From positions 47,631 through 111,630 of the forward strand of contig JAUIJL010000030.1 in the NCBI GenBank assembly GCA_030431255.1: a stretch of 64,000 bases of DNA. The letters run 5' to 3'. Position numbers and translations under genes: made by a program. Source of the stretch: Thermoanaerobaculia bacterium (GTDB lineage Bacteria > Acidobacteriota > Thermoanaerobaculia > Multivoradales > J023). The notes beneath the pieces are model-generated. The model worked only from the letters and a program-made list of their open reading frames with translations, made no database searches and was not told the origin of the DNA. Shown here one piece after another: positions 35,201-43,496 of the stretch (positions are counted from its first letter, which is position 1; the number at the start of each line of letters is the position of its first letter).

Positions 35201-38200
35201 GCCTACCACAAACTATTCTTTCAATGGTCCAGCCCAACCCGACTCGTGGCGACGGGCGGCGGCCTTCTCATGCTGAGTTGGATCTCTCTCTCCCTGGGGA
35301 ACCACTGGTTTCATGTCGACGAGTCCCATCAGGATCGGCTCGCAGCGGGCGACTTCTGCCGATGGATCATGCCAAATGACCCGTCCTCTGCTGAAGTCTC
35401 GGCCAAAATACCCACCTCAACAGATTCCCCCCTCTACCTGGATTTCCACACCGTCAAAGGCACCGGCAACACCCCTACAGAGCCCAGCGAGAGACAGCCT
35501 TCTGACCCGCCAGAGATTGACTTCGCCCCTGGCATGCAAATCGCCTGCTTAGGTGGAGAGATTACAGCTCGCATGGTTCAATGGCCGCTATTTCTACAGG
35601 TCCAGCCTTCCACAGACGGCAAGATTTCAAAGGTCGACTTCGAAAAACACTATTCAGGGACTGTTTTCGGACTATTTTTCCCAGAGGTCCTCGCGGGCGG
35701 TGAGATGACTCTCCGCCTCTATCATTTCCTGATCTTTTTAGCCTTGGTGGGCGTCAGCAGCTGGATCGGAAAACGACGACCGCCTCTACCTTACCGTCGG
35801 ACTCTCAATGAAATCGAGCTGCTGCTCTCCCAGATTTCCAGCCACCAGCGCGAAGAGTTGCGCTACCACCCCGCGATAATCCCGCGCTTGGTTGGGGTCT
35901 TCACGGGTGAGGACAAGGTCAAACATTGGGAGTCCGAGCCATTCGATCCGCGGACCATCGAAATTTCCGTGCTGCGAATTCTCCGCGACATTCAAGATCC
36001 CACAGTACATTTTCCATATCTGGCGAGGCATCGCATCAATCTTCCGACGCCCGAGATCATTTTTAAATTCGATGAGCTGGATAAGCTCGGAATTGGTGTG
36101 TTGCCGCACCATGAAACCACCGGCCCAGAGGTCGGCGAAACCGAGCAATTCGACCTGGAAAGGCAGAGAACTCGAGCTCTTCACAGTCTTTTTGCCGACA
36201 TGAAGAATCTGGTGTCGTCCGGTGCTGCTCGTTTCATTTTTGTCGGTGGACGCAATCTGCACGATGAATGGCTCGCCGATCAGACAGCTCGACGCCCGCT
36301 GTTGACCAATATATTCGAGGTGGAAATATACCTACCTTCTTTGCTCCTGGCGGAAGGACCCGTAGACAGCAATGCTAAGAATCTCACCGACGGCATTACC
36401 ACTTTCGTCGAGGCTCAATATCAACATGCAATCAAGCGCAATCGACGGGCGCTCTTACACCGATATCGTCCTTGGTTGACACCGTGGCTCGAGACTCCAG
36501 CGGAGCCCATCTTTGTTCAGGTAGCACGCAAAAGACTGAGCGACGCCCGCTTGCCCACCCTCATCGTGCGGGGAGTTCCACTCCTAGAAGGCCGCCCGCC
36601 GATAGGCTCAGATGAGAAGGACCAGCCGCGGCAGTGGGGCAACCGAGATCTGCCACGCTGGAAGAATGCGTTGATCAATGACTTCATGGAATTCCTGGCC
36701 TACCGAAGCCGCGGTAACGTCAAACGACTGAAGGCTACCCTCGAACGCTTCGTGGAGCCTTCGTTGAAAGTCCTCGGCGATGACCTTCCCGTGGACTGCC
36801 AGCACGTCTTGGTTTTCCGCGACACCGATCGATTCCGGATCCAGCTGATCGCTGAGATCTATCGTCGAATTCTTTCCGCCTTTGACCCTCGAATCCGTTT
36901 CTACGACGACAAGCTCGTGGTCGGTCTGCTGTACATCGCCGACTTCCTACTCAAATTCCACCGTCGAGCCTTTGCCTGGAACAGCCTCCAAAAGGTGGAC
37001 GAGCTGGTCCACATCCACCGTGCGCCCGAGCTACCCAACGCCATCTCGGATCTTCTCCATGCCTGGCAACAAAAGTACTTGCATCGCATCCGCAACGGCA
37101 TGTACGACTATCGCTTCAACAGCGATTTCGCTATGGAGCTGCGGTACCTCTCCCGTCGCTCCGACGAGGAGTTGGCGGCCCTCAACTTTACTCTCGACGA
37201 GTCTCAGGCACTTAAGGCCCTCTACCGCAGCCGGTTCTCCCAGCTGAAGGATCCTTCATCTTATGAGTTTGTAGCTGCGCTCGGAGAGCTACACGAATTC
37301 GACGGTGAATACGACGTCGCCCGCTACTACTACAATCGCGCGCTTTCTTATCTAGACGAGCACTTTCACATGCAGGTCGCCCGCAAGAAGGACAAACCTG
37401 CCTTCTTTTCGGTCATGCTCCAAGATCAAAAAGGATTGGAAGCTGTCCGACGCCGTATTGCCTGGGGCATTGCCCGGTTGCGGCTCAAGATGCAAATCGG
37501 CATGTCCTACGAACAATCGAACGATCTTGAGCAGGCCCAGGGGCACTATCGAAATGCCCGAACTCTGGCCTCGGCAATCATGAGGGCGCTGCTGAACGCC
37601 AAGGTCGTTTGGGACCCCGCAGGGCTCAAGGAATTAGAATTTCCGCGAGCACCCGACTACGGAGCTCCGGACTATGTCTCCACCCTCAAACATCTCAATC
37701 TGCTCTTCCAACCCGCCTTCGCGGAAGCGTGGGTCTCGGAAAAACACACCGGTGGTGTGGACACCAGCACCCGCCTGATCGAGCGTTCTATCTGGGAGTT
37801 GCGCTGGAGGCTGCCCTTCGTCCGTGAGGAATTTGATCCGAAGAATGTGCTGCGGCTTTTCCACAACTGGGTACCCGCCCATGACGTGCTGCATCTCAAC
37901 TTCGCGCTGATCATGGCAGAGCAGCACAATAAAGTCGGGGACCTGCTTTTCTTCAAGGGAGGCGTTTCCTTCGACCATCTCTCCAACCTACCGCCGACCC
38001 ATCGCACAGGATCCAGCCACCGAGCACCCATCCGCCACTCCGGCTATCTGATCCGATCTCGTTACCACTACGCCCTCACCTTGCACGAGCTACGGTTCTT
38101 CAATCGAGCCCGCCAGCTGCGCTGGGCCGAAAACCACGGCGGCTCAACCCCTCCGGAGAAAAATCCGGTGTCTCCCGACGAATGGGGGGACTTCGTCTTT

Positions 38201-40099
38201 CGAGCTACCGGTGGCTCAATAGCTGACTTTGCCGAAACCTTCTTGGCCGCCACCCCATCCATGGAGCTTATCTGCTGTCCACCGAGACAGGCCTATGCAG
38301 ATCAGAGAATCTTGAGCCAGGCATCTCTGAGCAAGCGAGTCGCAGCCAAAAAAAATCACCTCGGTGTATTGGAATCGACCATTCGTTATTGGTTGAGCGG
38401 AATCGATCGGATGCCACCGGGGCTCATGGCGGCAGTGTCGAGCCTCTCGACTGCCATTCAGAATCGAGGAAATCGCCGTAGTCCCCTTCGACGCCATCTT
38501 TATGACCGGAGCAGTCGATCCAGTCTCCATATTCCGCCCAAGCATCCTACTCCTTCGACGCTCAGCGCCGAGGATTGGCGGAATTTGGTCCTTCGAGGAG
38601 TCTTTAACCTTGACGCAAGAGCTCCTAAGTCTCCAGAAGTAGCTGGAGAGCACAGGCCTTCAGCACGTCAGACCTGGGGCCTACCTTTTGAGCGCGCACT
38701 TAGGTCTTGGCTCGGTGTTGCGACTGGCAAGGACAATCTATGGGACGAGCTTTGCAGTCAGGAATCCGCACCACTGGACGAGCTCGTTGAAAAGCTCGTG
38801 TCGAATCAAGCTGCCGCGGAGCTCCCAGCACATTCTACTCTGTCCGAGCTCCAAGATCTGGCCGACGGAAGGGTCCAGAATCTCATTCAACTCGGTTCGA
38901 TCAGTGACCCTTTGGAGATGCTCAGCACCTATTTAGTGCTCACCTGCGCCGCTGCCAGAATCCTCGAAAAGGGCGGATTCTACGAAGATGCAGCGCGTAA
39001 GAAGCTCCGAATCTTGGAGACCGTCGTCCAGTATTTGAGCTGGGCTCGCATAGTTTGCAGCCTCAAGACCCGGATCGAGCAAAAATCCGACCCGGATCGG
39101 CCGAGATCCGATCAGACTTCTGCTCACGAGCTGGAGAATTGGAAGAGCATTCTCAAGGGCCAGTGCCCAGAGACCAGTGAGCAGGTCATCAACGAGCTCT
39201 TCGACCTCGGATGGTTACTGCTACAAGACGCGCAGACTCTGTACCAACGTAGCCGCAGCGAATGGAATACCAAGGATAACAACGAGGTTGGCACGCGCCT
39301 TCCCACTCAGATGTTCATCTTAGGCTGTTCCCTAGGGCTCGCTTGGATCGGTCTGAAGGAAGATCCTGCGATCGAAGATGCCCAAGGCGAGCAAACTCTT
39401 CTCGGTGCCCTAGAGCAGAGGATCTACAACTGGGTTCAGAACGAATCGACACCTTGCAAGGGGGCCGACGTTGATGAGCACCGGAGCTGGCTGAGAACCC
39501 AGATCATCGAAATTCTCGAGCGCAATGCCTATCCATTGATAGGTCGCCTAAGCGGCTTGAAGGCCCTGGTCGACGACGCGGTCCTGAATCCTCCTACCGA
39601 AAGAAACGGCCAGCCGGAAGAGCGCGTCAGAGAACAGCGCCTTGGAGAGCTATGGGAATCTTGCCAACACCTGTCCGAGCTGCTCCAACTCGAAGACCTC
39701 TACGACGGCAAATGGCATTTTACGCCCTTCCAAATCGGTTCGACCCTTGCCCTATTCACTCTGCAACCGGATGGAATCCTCAAAGAAATCGACGATTTGA
39801 TAAAGCGCCAGAAAGACTTCGACTTCAACAAAGGCCGACGTCACGACCGCATGTTGCCCCGAATTCGCGACCTGCGGGAGATGGCCCGTCGACACTTGAT
39901 CGAGGGTCATGAGATGTACACCATGCGCCGGGCTTATTACCGATCGATCAACCGCCTCTTCTACCTGCACGACGACTTCAACGATCGCCGCATCCACTAC
40001 AACCATGCCGTACAAATGACCGCTGCCGAAATCTCCCAGACATTCCTAGCCTTCCTCGATTTGGCCATCGAAGAAGACGATCGAAAGAAGATGGGCTAG
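32294..40099 (+). CDS. Giant membrane-embedded P-loop NTPase (AAA/KAP/STAND-like) with C-terminal helical repeats
   Basis: The 2,601-residue product follows a GGAGG site. The NTPase starts with NELLVGREAQRARLLNLLF and Walker A GHRGSGKT (76-83). Walker B, EIIFKFDELDK, is at 1254-1264, about 1,180 residues later. Sensor-1-like FIFVGGRN (near 1314) and lid-like YRSRGNVKRLKATLERF (near 1473) follow, so all core elements exist. Between the Walker motifs lie about 14 membrane segments in clusters near 115-167, 400-500, 555-615, 645-695, 755-778, 862-880, 980-1000 and 1140-1160, a coiled-coil-like region at about 175-390, and a likely beta-2 element near 941 (VPVNLGFDSLDHRRVVEAML). TPR-like helices begin near 1660 and continue to the end. 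KAP NTPases also carry membrane insertions in the P-loop domain, but usually two to four segments. Line counts suggest lower GC than neighbours. Function is unknown. Confidence 0.88.
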   Translation: MASKDPSSNPKTPTDQGAVRDRFSHRTYVADFGSYEGNRRTEEPDNELLVGREAQRARLLNLLFNTAQRGAYLITGHRGSGKTTFVNYCLNEYRFEIFYRYLKSNLGRAFLWDRFGLVIFGVLLFLFGMLVHQSLAYLFLLPSRGILHWLAITILTLIACYPFVAAYERLKLISERLLELATLRAPKLEEDRRHARKLRKRQLEAESQTYLEDQAFTAFMEVSRNLADTLPRLSKGPTHYRSISIAKEMLDHLASSRAIDKADILVRTLTEAEMTVRGWLKAEVPGQHLRELLVKGFLKDLSQANKEAKTEKQMLDQLEKQVNSFLEYPNSKNAGELSSTLARLDEPNQMSTLIKAKSLAKKKAAREVLFQDLKSLYIQAKIYFKNFFQASAAVGRPSPVPFLTLFVIAGLSWTLVRAGHPAEFAAELVYCAGWLYFLVALAHPTFPRAQELHILGLLTIIGLDLLITNNYLEAHFPHTTEGFFVSGMFSGSLGLLLSAHHKHEAVQNWFRRRRRPDFHGQVPGNFIRQSYLNKIWPPFSNKGSEPPMSRASLMALYLLFLSLLFWLGALVVAILNRFLTNKLEPWKSPALSLTLLMLALLPVLLDLACLCLPTARYLSEEKRRKTELTQTAEAAIAAGRWYAWSGILLLSGTGIFVFLANLLFARQLGLLPLAAIKALILIVSCHTIYLVLRCFRGLGYLFGISDEKEEADGSKSTWRTQSRFRTRADAKNSRQELLQAAISGQHAQPLLLILAKSVFLVQVGLILVYPALASLQNPGPAKIFVVASKPYSVAGPGQRSCVGTSLCRTLQDRFGIDHRTTQGFEETASLYRRAENSTIDLFADLRKSKNQNIGKPQGFLGSIEWVLALLFLTLAIAYLEYEWILRGGQHVRPDRTLRHQTSEVRRAAGVAKDEAGDVSRAYQRRLLEQTLFWRVHQSWLPILTVPVNLGFDSLDHRRVVEAMLTGLRDAYHKLFFQWSSPTRLVATGGGLLMLSWISLSLGNHWFHVDESHQDRLAAGDFCRWIMPNDPSSAEVSAKIPTSTDSPLYLDFHTVKGTGNTPTEPSERQPSDPPEIDFAPGMQIACLGGEITARMVQWPLFLQVQPSTDGKISKVDFEKHYSGTVFGLFFPEVLAGGEMTLRLYHFLIFLALVGVSSWIGKRRPPLPYRRTLNEIELLLSQISSHQREELRYHPAIIPRLVGVFTGEDKVKHWESEPFDPRTIEISVLRILRDIQDPTVHFPYLARHRINLPTPEIIFKFDELDKLGIGVLPHHETTGPEVGETEQFDLERQRTRALHSLFADMKNLVSSGAARFIFVGGRNLHDEWLADQTARRPLLTNIFEVEIYLPSLLLAEGPVDSNAKNLTDGITTFVEAQYQHAIKRNRRALLHRYRPWLTPWLETPAEPIFVQVARKRLSDARLPTLIVRGVPLLEGRPPIGSDEKDQPRQWGNRDLPRWKNALINDFMEFLAYRSRGNVKRLKATLERFVEPSLKVLGDDLPVDCQHVLVFRDTDRFRIQLIAEIYRRILSAFDPRIRFYDDKLVVGLLYIADFLLKFHRRAFAWNSLQKVDELVHIHRAPELPNAISDLLHAWQQKYLHRIRNGMYDYRFNSDFAMELRYLSRRSDEELAALNFTLDESQALKALYRSRFSQLKDPSSYEFVAALGELHEFDGEYDVARYYYNRALSYLDEHFHMQVARKKDKPAFFSVMLQDQKGLEAVRRRIAWGIARLRLKMQIGMSYEQSNDLEQAQGHYRNARTLASAIMRALLNAKVVWDPAGLKELEFPRAPDYGAPDYVSTLKHLNLLFQPAFAEAWVSEKHTGGVDTSTRLIERSIWELRWRLPFVREEFDPKNVLRLFHNWVPAHDVLHLNFALIMAEQHNKVGDLLFFKGGVSFDHLSNLPPTHRTGSSHRAPIRHSGYLIRSRYHYALTLHELRFFNRARQLRWAENHGGSTPPEKNPVSPDEWGDFVFRATGGSIADFAETFLAATPSMELICCPPRQAYADQRILSQASLSKRVAAKKNHLGVLESTIRYWLSGIDRMPPGLMAAVSSLSTAIQNRGNRRSPLRRHLYDRSSRSSLHIPPKHPTPSTLSAEDWRNLVLRGVFNLDARAPKSPEVAGEHRPSARQTWGLPFERALRSWLGVATGKDNLWDELCSQESAPLDELVEKLVSNQAAAELPAHSTLSELQDLADGRVQNLIQLGSISDPLEMLSTYLVLTCAAARILEKGGFYEDAARKKLRILETVVQYLSWARIVCSLKTRIEQKSDPDRPRSDQTSAHELENWKSILKGQCPETSEQVINELFDLGWLLLQDAQTLYQRSRSEWNTKDNNEVGTRLPTQMFILGCSLGLAWIGLKEDPAIEDAQGEQTLLGALEQRIYNWVQNESTPCKGADVDEHRSWLRTQIIEILERNAYPLIGRLSGLKALVDDAVLNPPTERNGQPEERVREQRLGELWESCQHLSELLQLEDLYDGKWHFTPFQIGSTLALFTLQPDGILKEIDDLIKRQKDFDFNKGRRHDRMLPRIRDLREMARRHLIEGHEMYTMRRAYYRSINRLFYLHDDFNDRRIHYNHAVQMTAAEISQTFLAFLDLAIEEDDRKKMG

Positions 40100-40207
40100 A
40101 ACGGGCTTCCGGCTTGACCCACCGAATCTCTGATAAACCGAGATTCTCCCCCTCCAACGTGGTAGGTTTTCGACCCGCCGAGAATTTTGCCACCCGGAGG
40201 CTGCCCC

Positions 40208-43200
40208 ATGGGTTTCTACGCCGACCTGCATATCCACTCGAAATACTCCCGGGCCACCAGCCGGGATTGCGATTTCGAGCACTTGACCCTGTGGGCCAAA
40301 CGCAAAGGCATCACCGTGGTGGCCACGGGGGATTTCACCCATCCCGCTTGGTGGCAGGAGATCCAGGACAAGCTCGTGCCGGCCGAGCCCGGGCTGTTTC
40401 GGTTGAAGCCGGAGCTGGAGCGGGCGGTGGATGCTCAGCTGCCGCCGTCTTGCCGACGGCCCGTGCGTTTTCTGCTCGAGGTGGAGATCTCCACCATCTA
40501 CAAAAAGGGTGACAAAACCCGCAAGGTTCACCATCTGATCTACGCCGCCCACTTGGAAACCGCGGGACGATTTCGCGACGCGCTGGGGGCGATCGGCAAC
40601 ATCAAATCCGATGGCCGACCGATCCTCGGCCTAGACTCCCGCCACCTGCTGGAAATCACCCTCGAATCCGGTGACGACGCTTATTTGATCCCGGCCCATA
40701 TTTGGACCCCTTGGTTCTCGGCCATGGGCTCGAAGTCGGGCTTCGATTCCGTGGACGATTGCTACGGTGACTTGGCCGAGCACATCTTCGCGGTGGAAAC
40801 CGGTTTGTCGTCGGATCCACCGATGAACTGGCGGGTCTCCCACCTCGACCGATTCACCCTCGTCTCCAGCTCCGACGCCCACTCGCCGCCGATGCTCGGC
40901 CGTGAGGCCAATCTCTTCGAAACCGAGCTCGACTATTTCGCCATGCGACGGGCCCTGGAAACCCGCGAAGGCTGGGGCGGCACGGTGGAATTCTTCCCGG
41001 ACGAAGGCAAATACCACTTGGACGGTCACCGCAAATGCGGGGTTTGCCTGGATCCGGCGGAGACCCGACGCCACGGCGGCAAGTGCCCGACCTGCGGTAA
41101 ACCGGTGACCGTCGGCGTGCTGCATCGGGTGGAGGAGCTGGCGGACCGGGAGTCGGACTATCGACCCGAGACCCCGGCGGATTTCCGCAGCTTGGTGCCC
41201 TTACCCGAGGTGGTCGGCGAGATCCGCGGGGTCGGTCCAAAATCGAAAACCGTGGCGGGCATCGTCATGGCTTTGACCGCCAAGCTCGGTCCCGAGCTGG
41301 AGATCTTGGAGAGTCTGCCGGTGGAGGACGTGGAGCGTCACGGCGACCCGTTGATGGCGGAAGCGATCCGTAGGTTGCGACGGGGCGAGGTCCGGGCCGA
41401 AGGCGGCTACGACGGCCAATACGGCACCATCCGGGTCTTCCAACCCGATGAGATCGTGCCCCAGATGACCCTCGCGCCCCTCTTCGGTGAAGACTTTGCG
41501 GCTGCGCCCGCTCCGGAGATCACTGAGCAAATCGAACCAACACCGACAATCGACTCGATCGCGAATGAATCGACGGAAAAGGTTTCCATCGACGATCCCA
41601 ATCTGCCGCTCCTGGATCGACTGGACGCCGACCAACGCCGGGCCGCTTCCCACGTCGAAGGCCCGCTGCTGATCGTCGCCGGACCGGGTTCCGGCAAGAC
41701 CCGAGCTCTCACCCACCGGCTGGCTCACTTGGTGGAGACCGGCGTCGATCCCGCCGCATGCCTGGCGATCACCTTCACGCGACAGGCCGCCCGTGAGATG
41801 CGCGAGCGCCTGGAAGCGTTGCTGGGGCCGAAGGCTGGGCGCATGAAGGCGACGACCTTCCATGGTCTCGGCCTGGACCTTCTGCGTCGCCATGGGGATG
41901 CGGCCGGTTTGCCTCAGGGTTTTCGCATCGCCGACGACGCGACCCGGCGCAAGCTGGTGGCGGAACGTTTCGGCTTGAGCCCCAAGGAGGCGGCCCGCAC
42001 CGTCGCCGAGCTGTCGGAACTGCGGAGGCGACAGCAGCCGGAGAACGAAACGGCCAAGGGCCAAACGGCCGAAGGCCCCACGGCCGATTCCGACGGTTCA
42101 GACATTTCCGTCGAGGCCTACCGACAGGTCTTGAGCGACGAGGGTTTCGTGGATCTCGACGATTTGCTCACACGACCGGTGGAGCTTCTCGACGGAAACC
42201 CCGACTTGGCGGAGCAAGAACGGTCCCGCTTCGAGCATCTTTGCGTCGACGAGTATCAGGACGTCGACCCCGTGCAATACCGGCTCTTGCGTCATCTGGC
42301 GCCGGCCGACGGCAACCTCTGCGCTATCGGCGATCCGGATCAAAGCATCTACCGATTCCGTGGCGCCGACGTGGGTTTCTTTCTACGTTTTCAGCAGGAT
42401 TTCCCGAGCGCCGAAATCATTGAGCTAAAACGGAACTACCGCTCCCAGCCGACGATCGTGCGGGCCGCCGAGGCGATCATTCGTCCGGCGAGCCTGGTGC
42501 CGAATCGCCGATTTCAACCCATGGCCGACGGCCCCAGCCCGATCATCCTGCACGAGGCGGCGAGCGAACGGGCGGAAGCGGAATTCGTGGTCCACACCAT
42601 TGAGGAGCTGTTGGGCGGCACGTCCTACTTCTCGTTCGACAGCGGTCGGGTCGACGAGCTGTCCGAGCGATTGCAAGAAGACATCTCGTTCGACGATATC
42701 GCCGTGCTCACCCGCACCCGAGCCCAGGCCGGACCTCTGCTGGAGGCGTTCGAACGGGCGGGTATGCCGGTGCAAAGCCGCTCCCACCAACGGCTGGCGG
42801 ATCACCCGGAAATCCGACCGTTGATCCACGAGCTCAACGTCCGGCTGGAGGCCGGCGAGTCATGGTGTCCGGAAGAGCTGCCCAGCCTGATCGACGAGCT
42901 CGCGGGTCGGTCGCGACAGGAGCCCGAGCCGGTCGAAGCTTCTGAAACTAAGCCTCCCCCAACCCAACGCTCGTCGGCTTTGGAGCTGCTGAAACCATTG
43001 ATCGAGCGCCATGCGCGGAATCTCGAAGCCTTTCTCGCCGAGCTGGCGACCGGTGCCGAGGTCGACACCTGGGATCCGCGGGCGGAGCGTATTTCCCTGC
43101 TCACCCTTCACGCGTCCAAGGGTCTCGAATTCCCCGTGGTTTTCGTGGTCGGCTGTGACGACGGCTTGTTGCCCATGACCTGGCATCGGCCGGACCAACC

Positions 43201-43438
43201 CATGGATGCCGAGGCCATCGATGAGGAGAGAAGGCTGTTCTTCGTCGGCGCGACGCGGGCTCGCCGCCTGTTGCTCTTGACCCGGGCCAAAAAACGATTC
43301 TGGCGCGGCGAATCCCGCACCACGAGCCCTTCACCGTTTTTGAAGCCCCTCGGGCCCGATTTGCTGGAACGTAGGTTCTACGCCGGCCCCAAGCGCAAGC
43401 CCGCTGAGCCCGTGGCCAAACAGCTGAGCTTGCTTTAG
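40208..43438 (+). CDS. EndoQ-like PHP nuclease fused to UvrD/Rep-type helicase
   Basis: The GGAGG site supports the ATG of MGFYADLHIHSKYS. Residues 1 to about 390 resemble endonuclease Q (TIGR00375): the PHP metal motif DLHIHSKYSRATS, VATGDFTHP, LIPAHIWTPWFS, VSSSDAHSP, and a four-cysteine zinc site CGVCLDP...GKCPTCGKP near 277-300. EndoQ nicks DNA 5' of deaminated bases such as hypoxanthine and uracil. From about residue 480 it is a full superfamily-1 helicase: AGPGSGKT, TFTRQAAREM, CVDEYQDVDPVQY, GDPDQSIYRFRGAD, LKRNYRSQPTIV, LTLHASKGLEFPVV and VGATRARRLLLL. All helicase motifs look intact. It begins 108 bases after the giant NTPase, in the same direction, but its GC-rich codon use matches the ordinary neighbours. 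Confidence 0.9.
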   Translation: MGFYADLHIHSKYSRATSRDCDFEHLTLWAKRKGITVVATGDFTHPAWWQEIQDKLVPAEPGLFRLKPELERAVDAQLPPSCRRPVRFLLEVEISTIYKKGDKTRKVHHLIYAAHLETAGRFRDALGAIGNIKSDGRPILGLDSRHLLEITLESGDDAYLIPAHIWTPWFSAMGSKSGFDSVDDCYGDLAEHIFAVETGLSSDPPMNWRVSHLDRFTLVSSSDAHSPPMLGREANLFETELDYFAMRRALETREGWGGTVEFFPDEGKYHLDGHRKCGVCLDPAETRRHGGKCPTCGKPVTVGVLHRVEELADRESDYRPETPADFRSLVPLPEVVGEIRGVGPKSKTVAGIVMALTAKLGPELEILESLPVEDVERHGDPLMAEAIRRLRRGEVRAEGGYDGQYGTIRVFQPDEIVPQMTLAPLFGEDFAAAPAPEITEQIEPTPTIDSIANESTEKVSIDDPNLPLLDRLDADQRRAASHVEGPLLIVAGPGSGKTRALTHRLAHLVETGVDPAACLAITFTRQAAREMRERLEALLGPKAGRMKATTFHGLGLDLLRRHGDAAGLPQGFRIADDATRRKLVAERFGLSPKEAARTVAELSELRRRQQPENETAKGQTAEGPTADSDGSDISVEAYRQVLSDEGFVDLDDLLTRPVELLDGNPDLAEQERSRFEHLCVDEYQDVDPVQYRLLRHLAPADGNLCAIGDPDQSIYRFRGADVGFFLRFQQDFPSAEIIELKRNYRSQPTIVRAAEAIIRPASLVPNRRFQPMADGPSPIILHEAASERAEAEFVVHTIEELLGGTSYFSFDSGRVDELSERLQEDISFDDIAVLTRTRAQAGPLLEAFERAGMPVQSRSHQRLADHPEIRPLIHELNVRLEAGESWCPEELPSLIDELAGRSRQEPEPVEASETKPPPTQRSSALELLKPLIERHARNLEAFLAELATGAEVDTWDPRAERISLLTLHASKGLEFPVVFVVGCDDGLLPMTWHRPDQPMDAEAIDEERRLFFVGATRARRLLLLTRAKKRFWRGESRTTSPSPFLKPLGPDLLERRFYAGPKRKPAEPVAKQLSLL

Positions 43439-43496
43439 CCCCGACCTGAACCAGGGATCTGGCTCTCGAAGGTCCGAAAGCGATAAGGTCCGGTCG

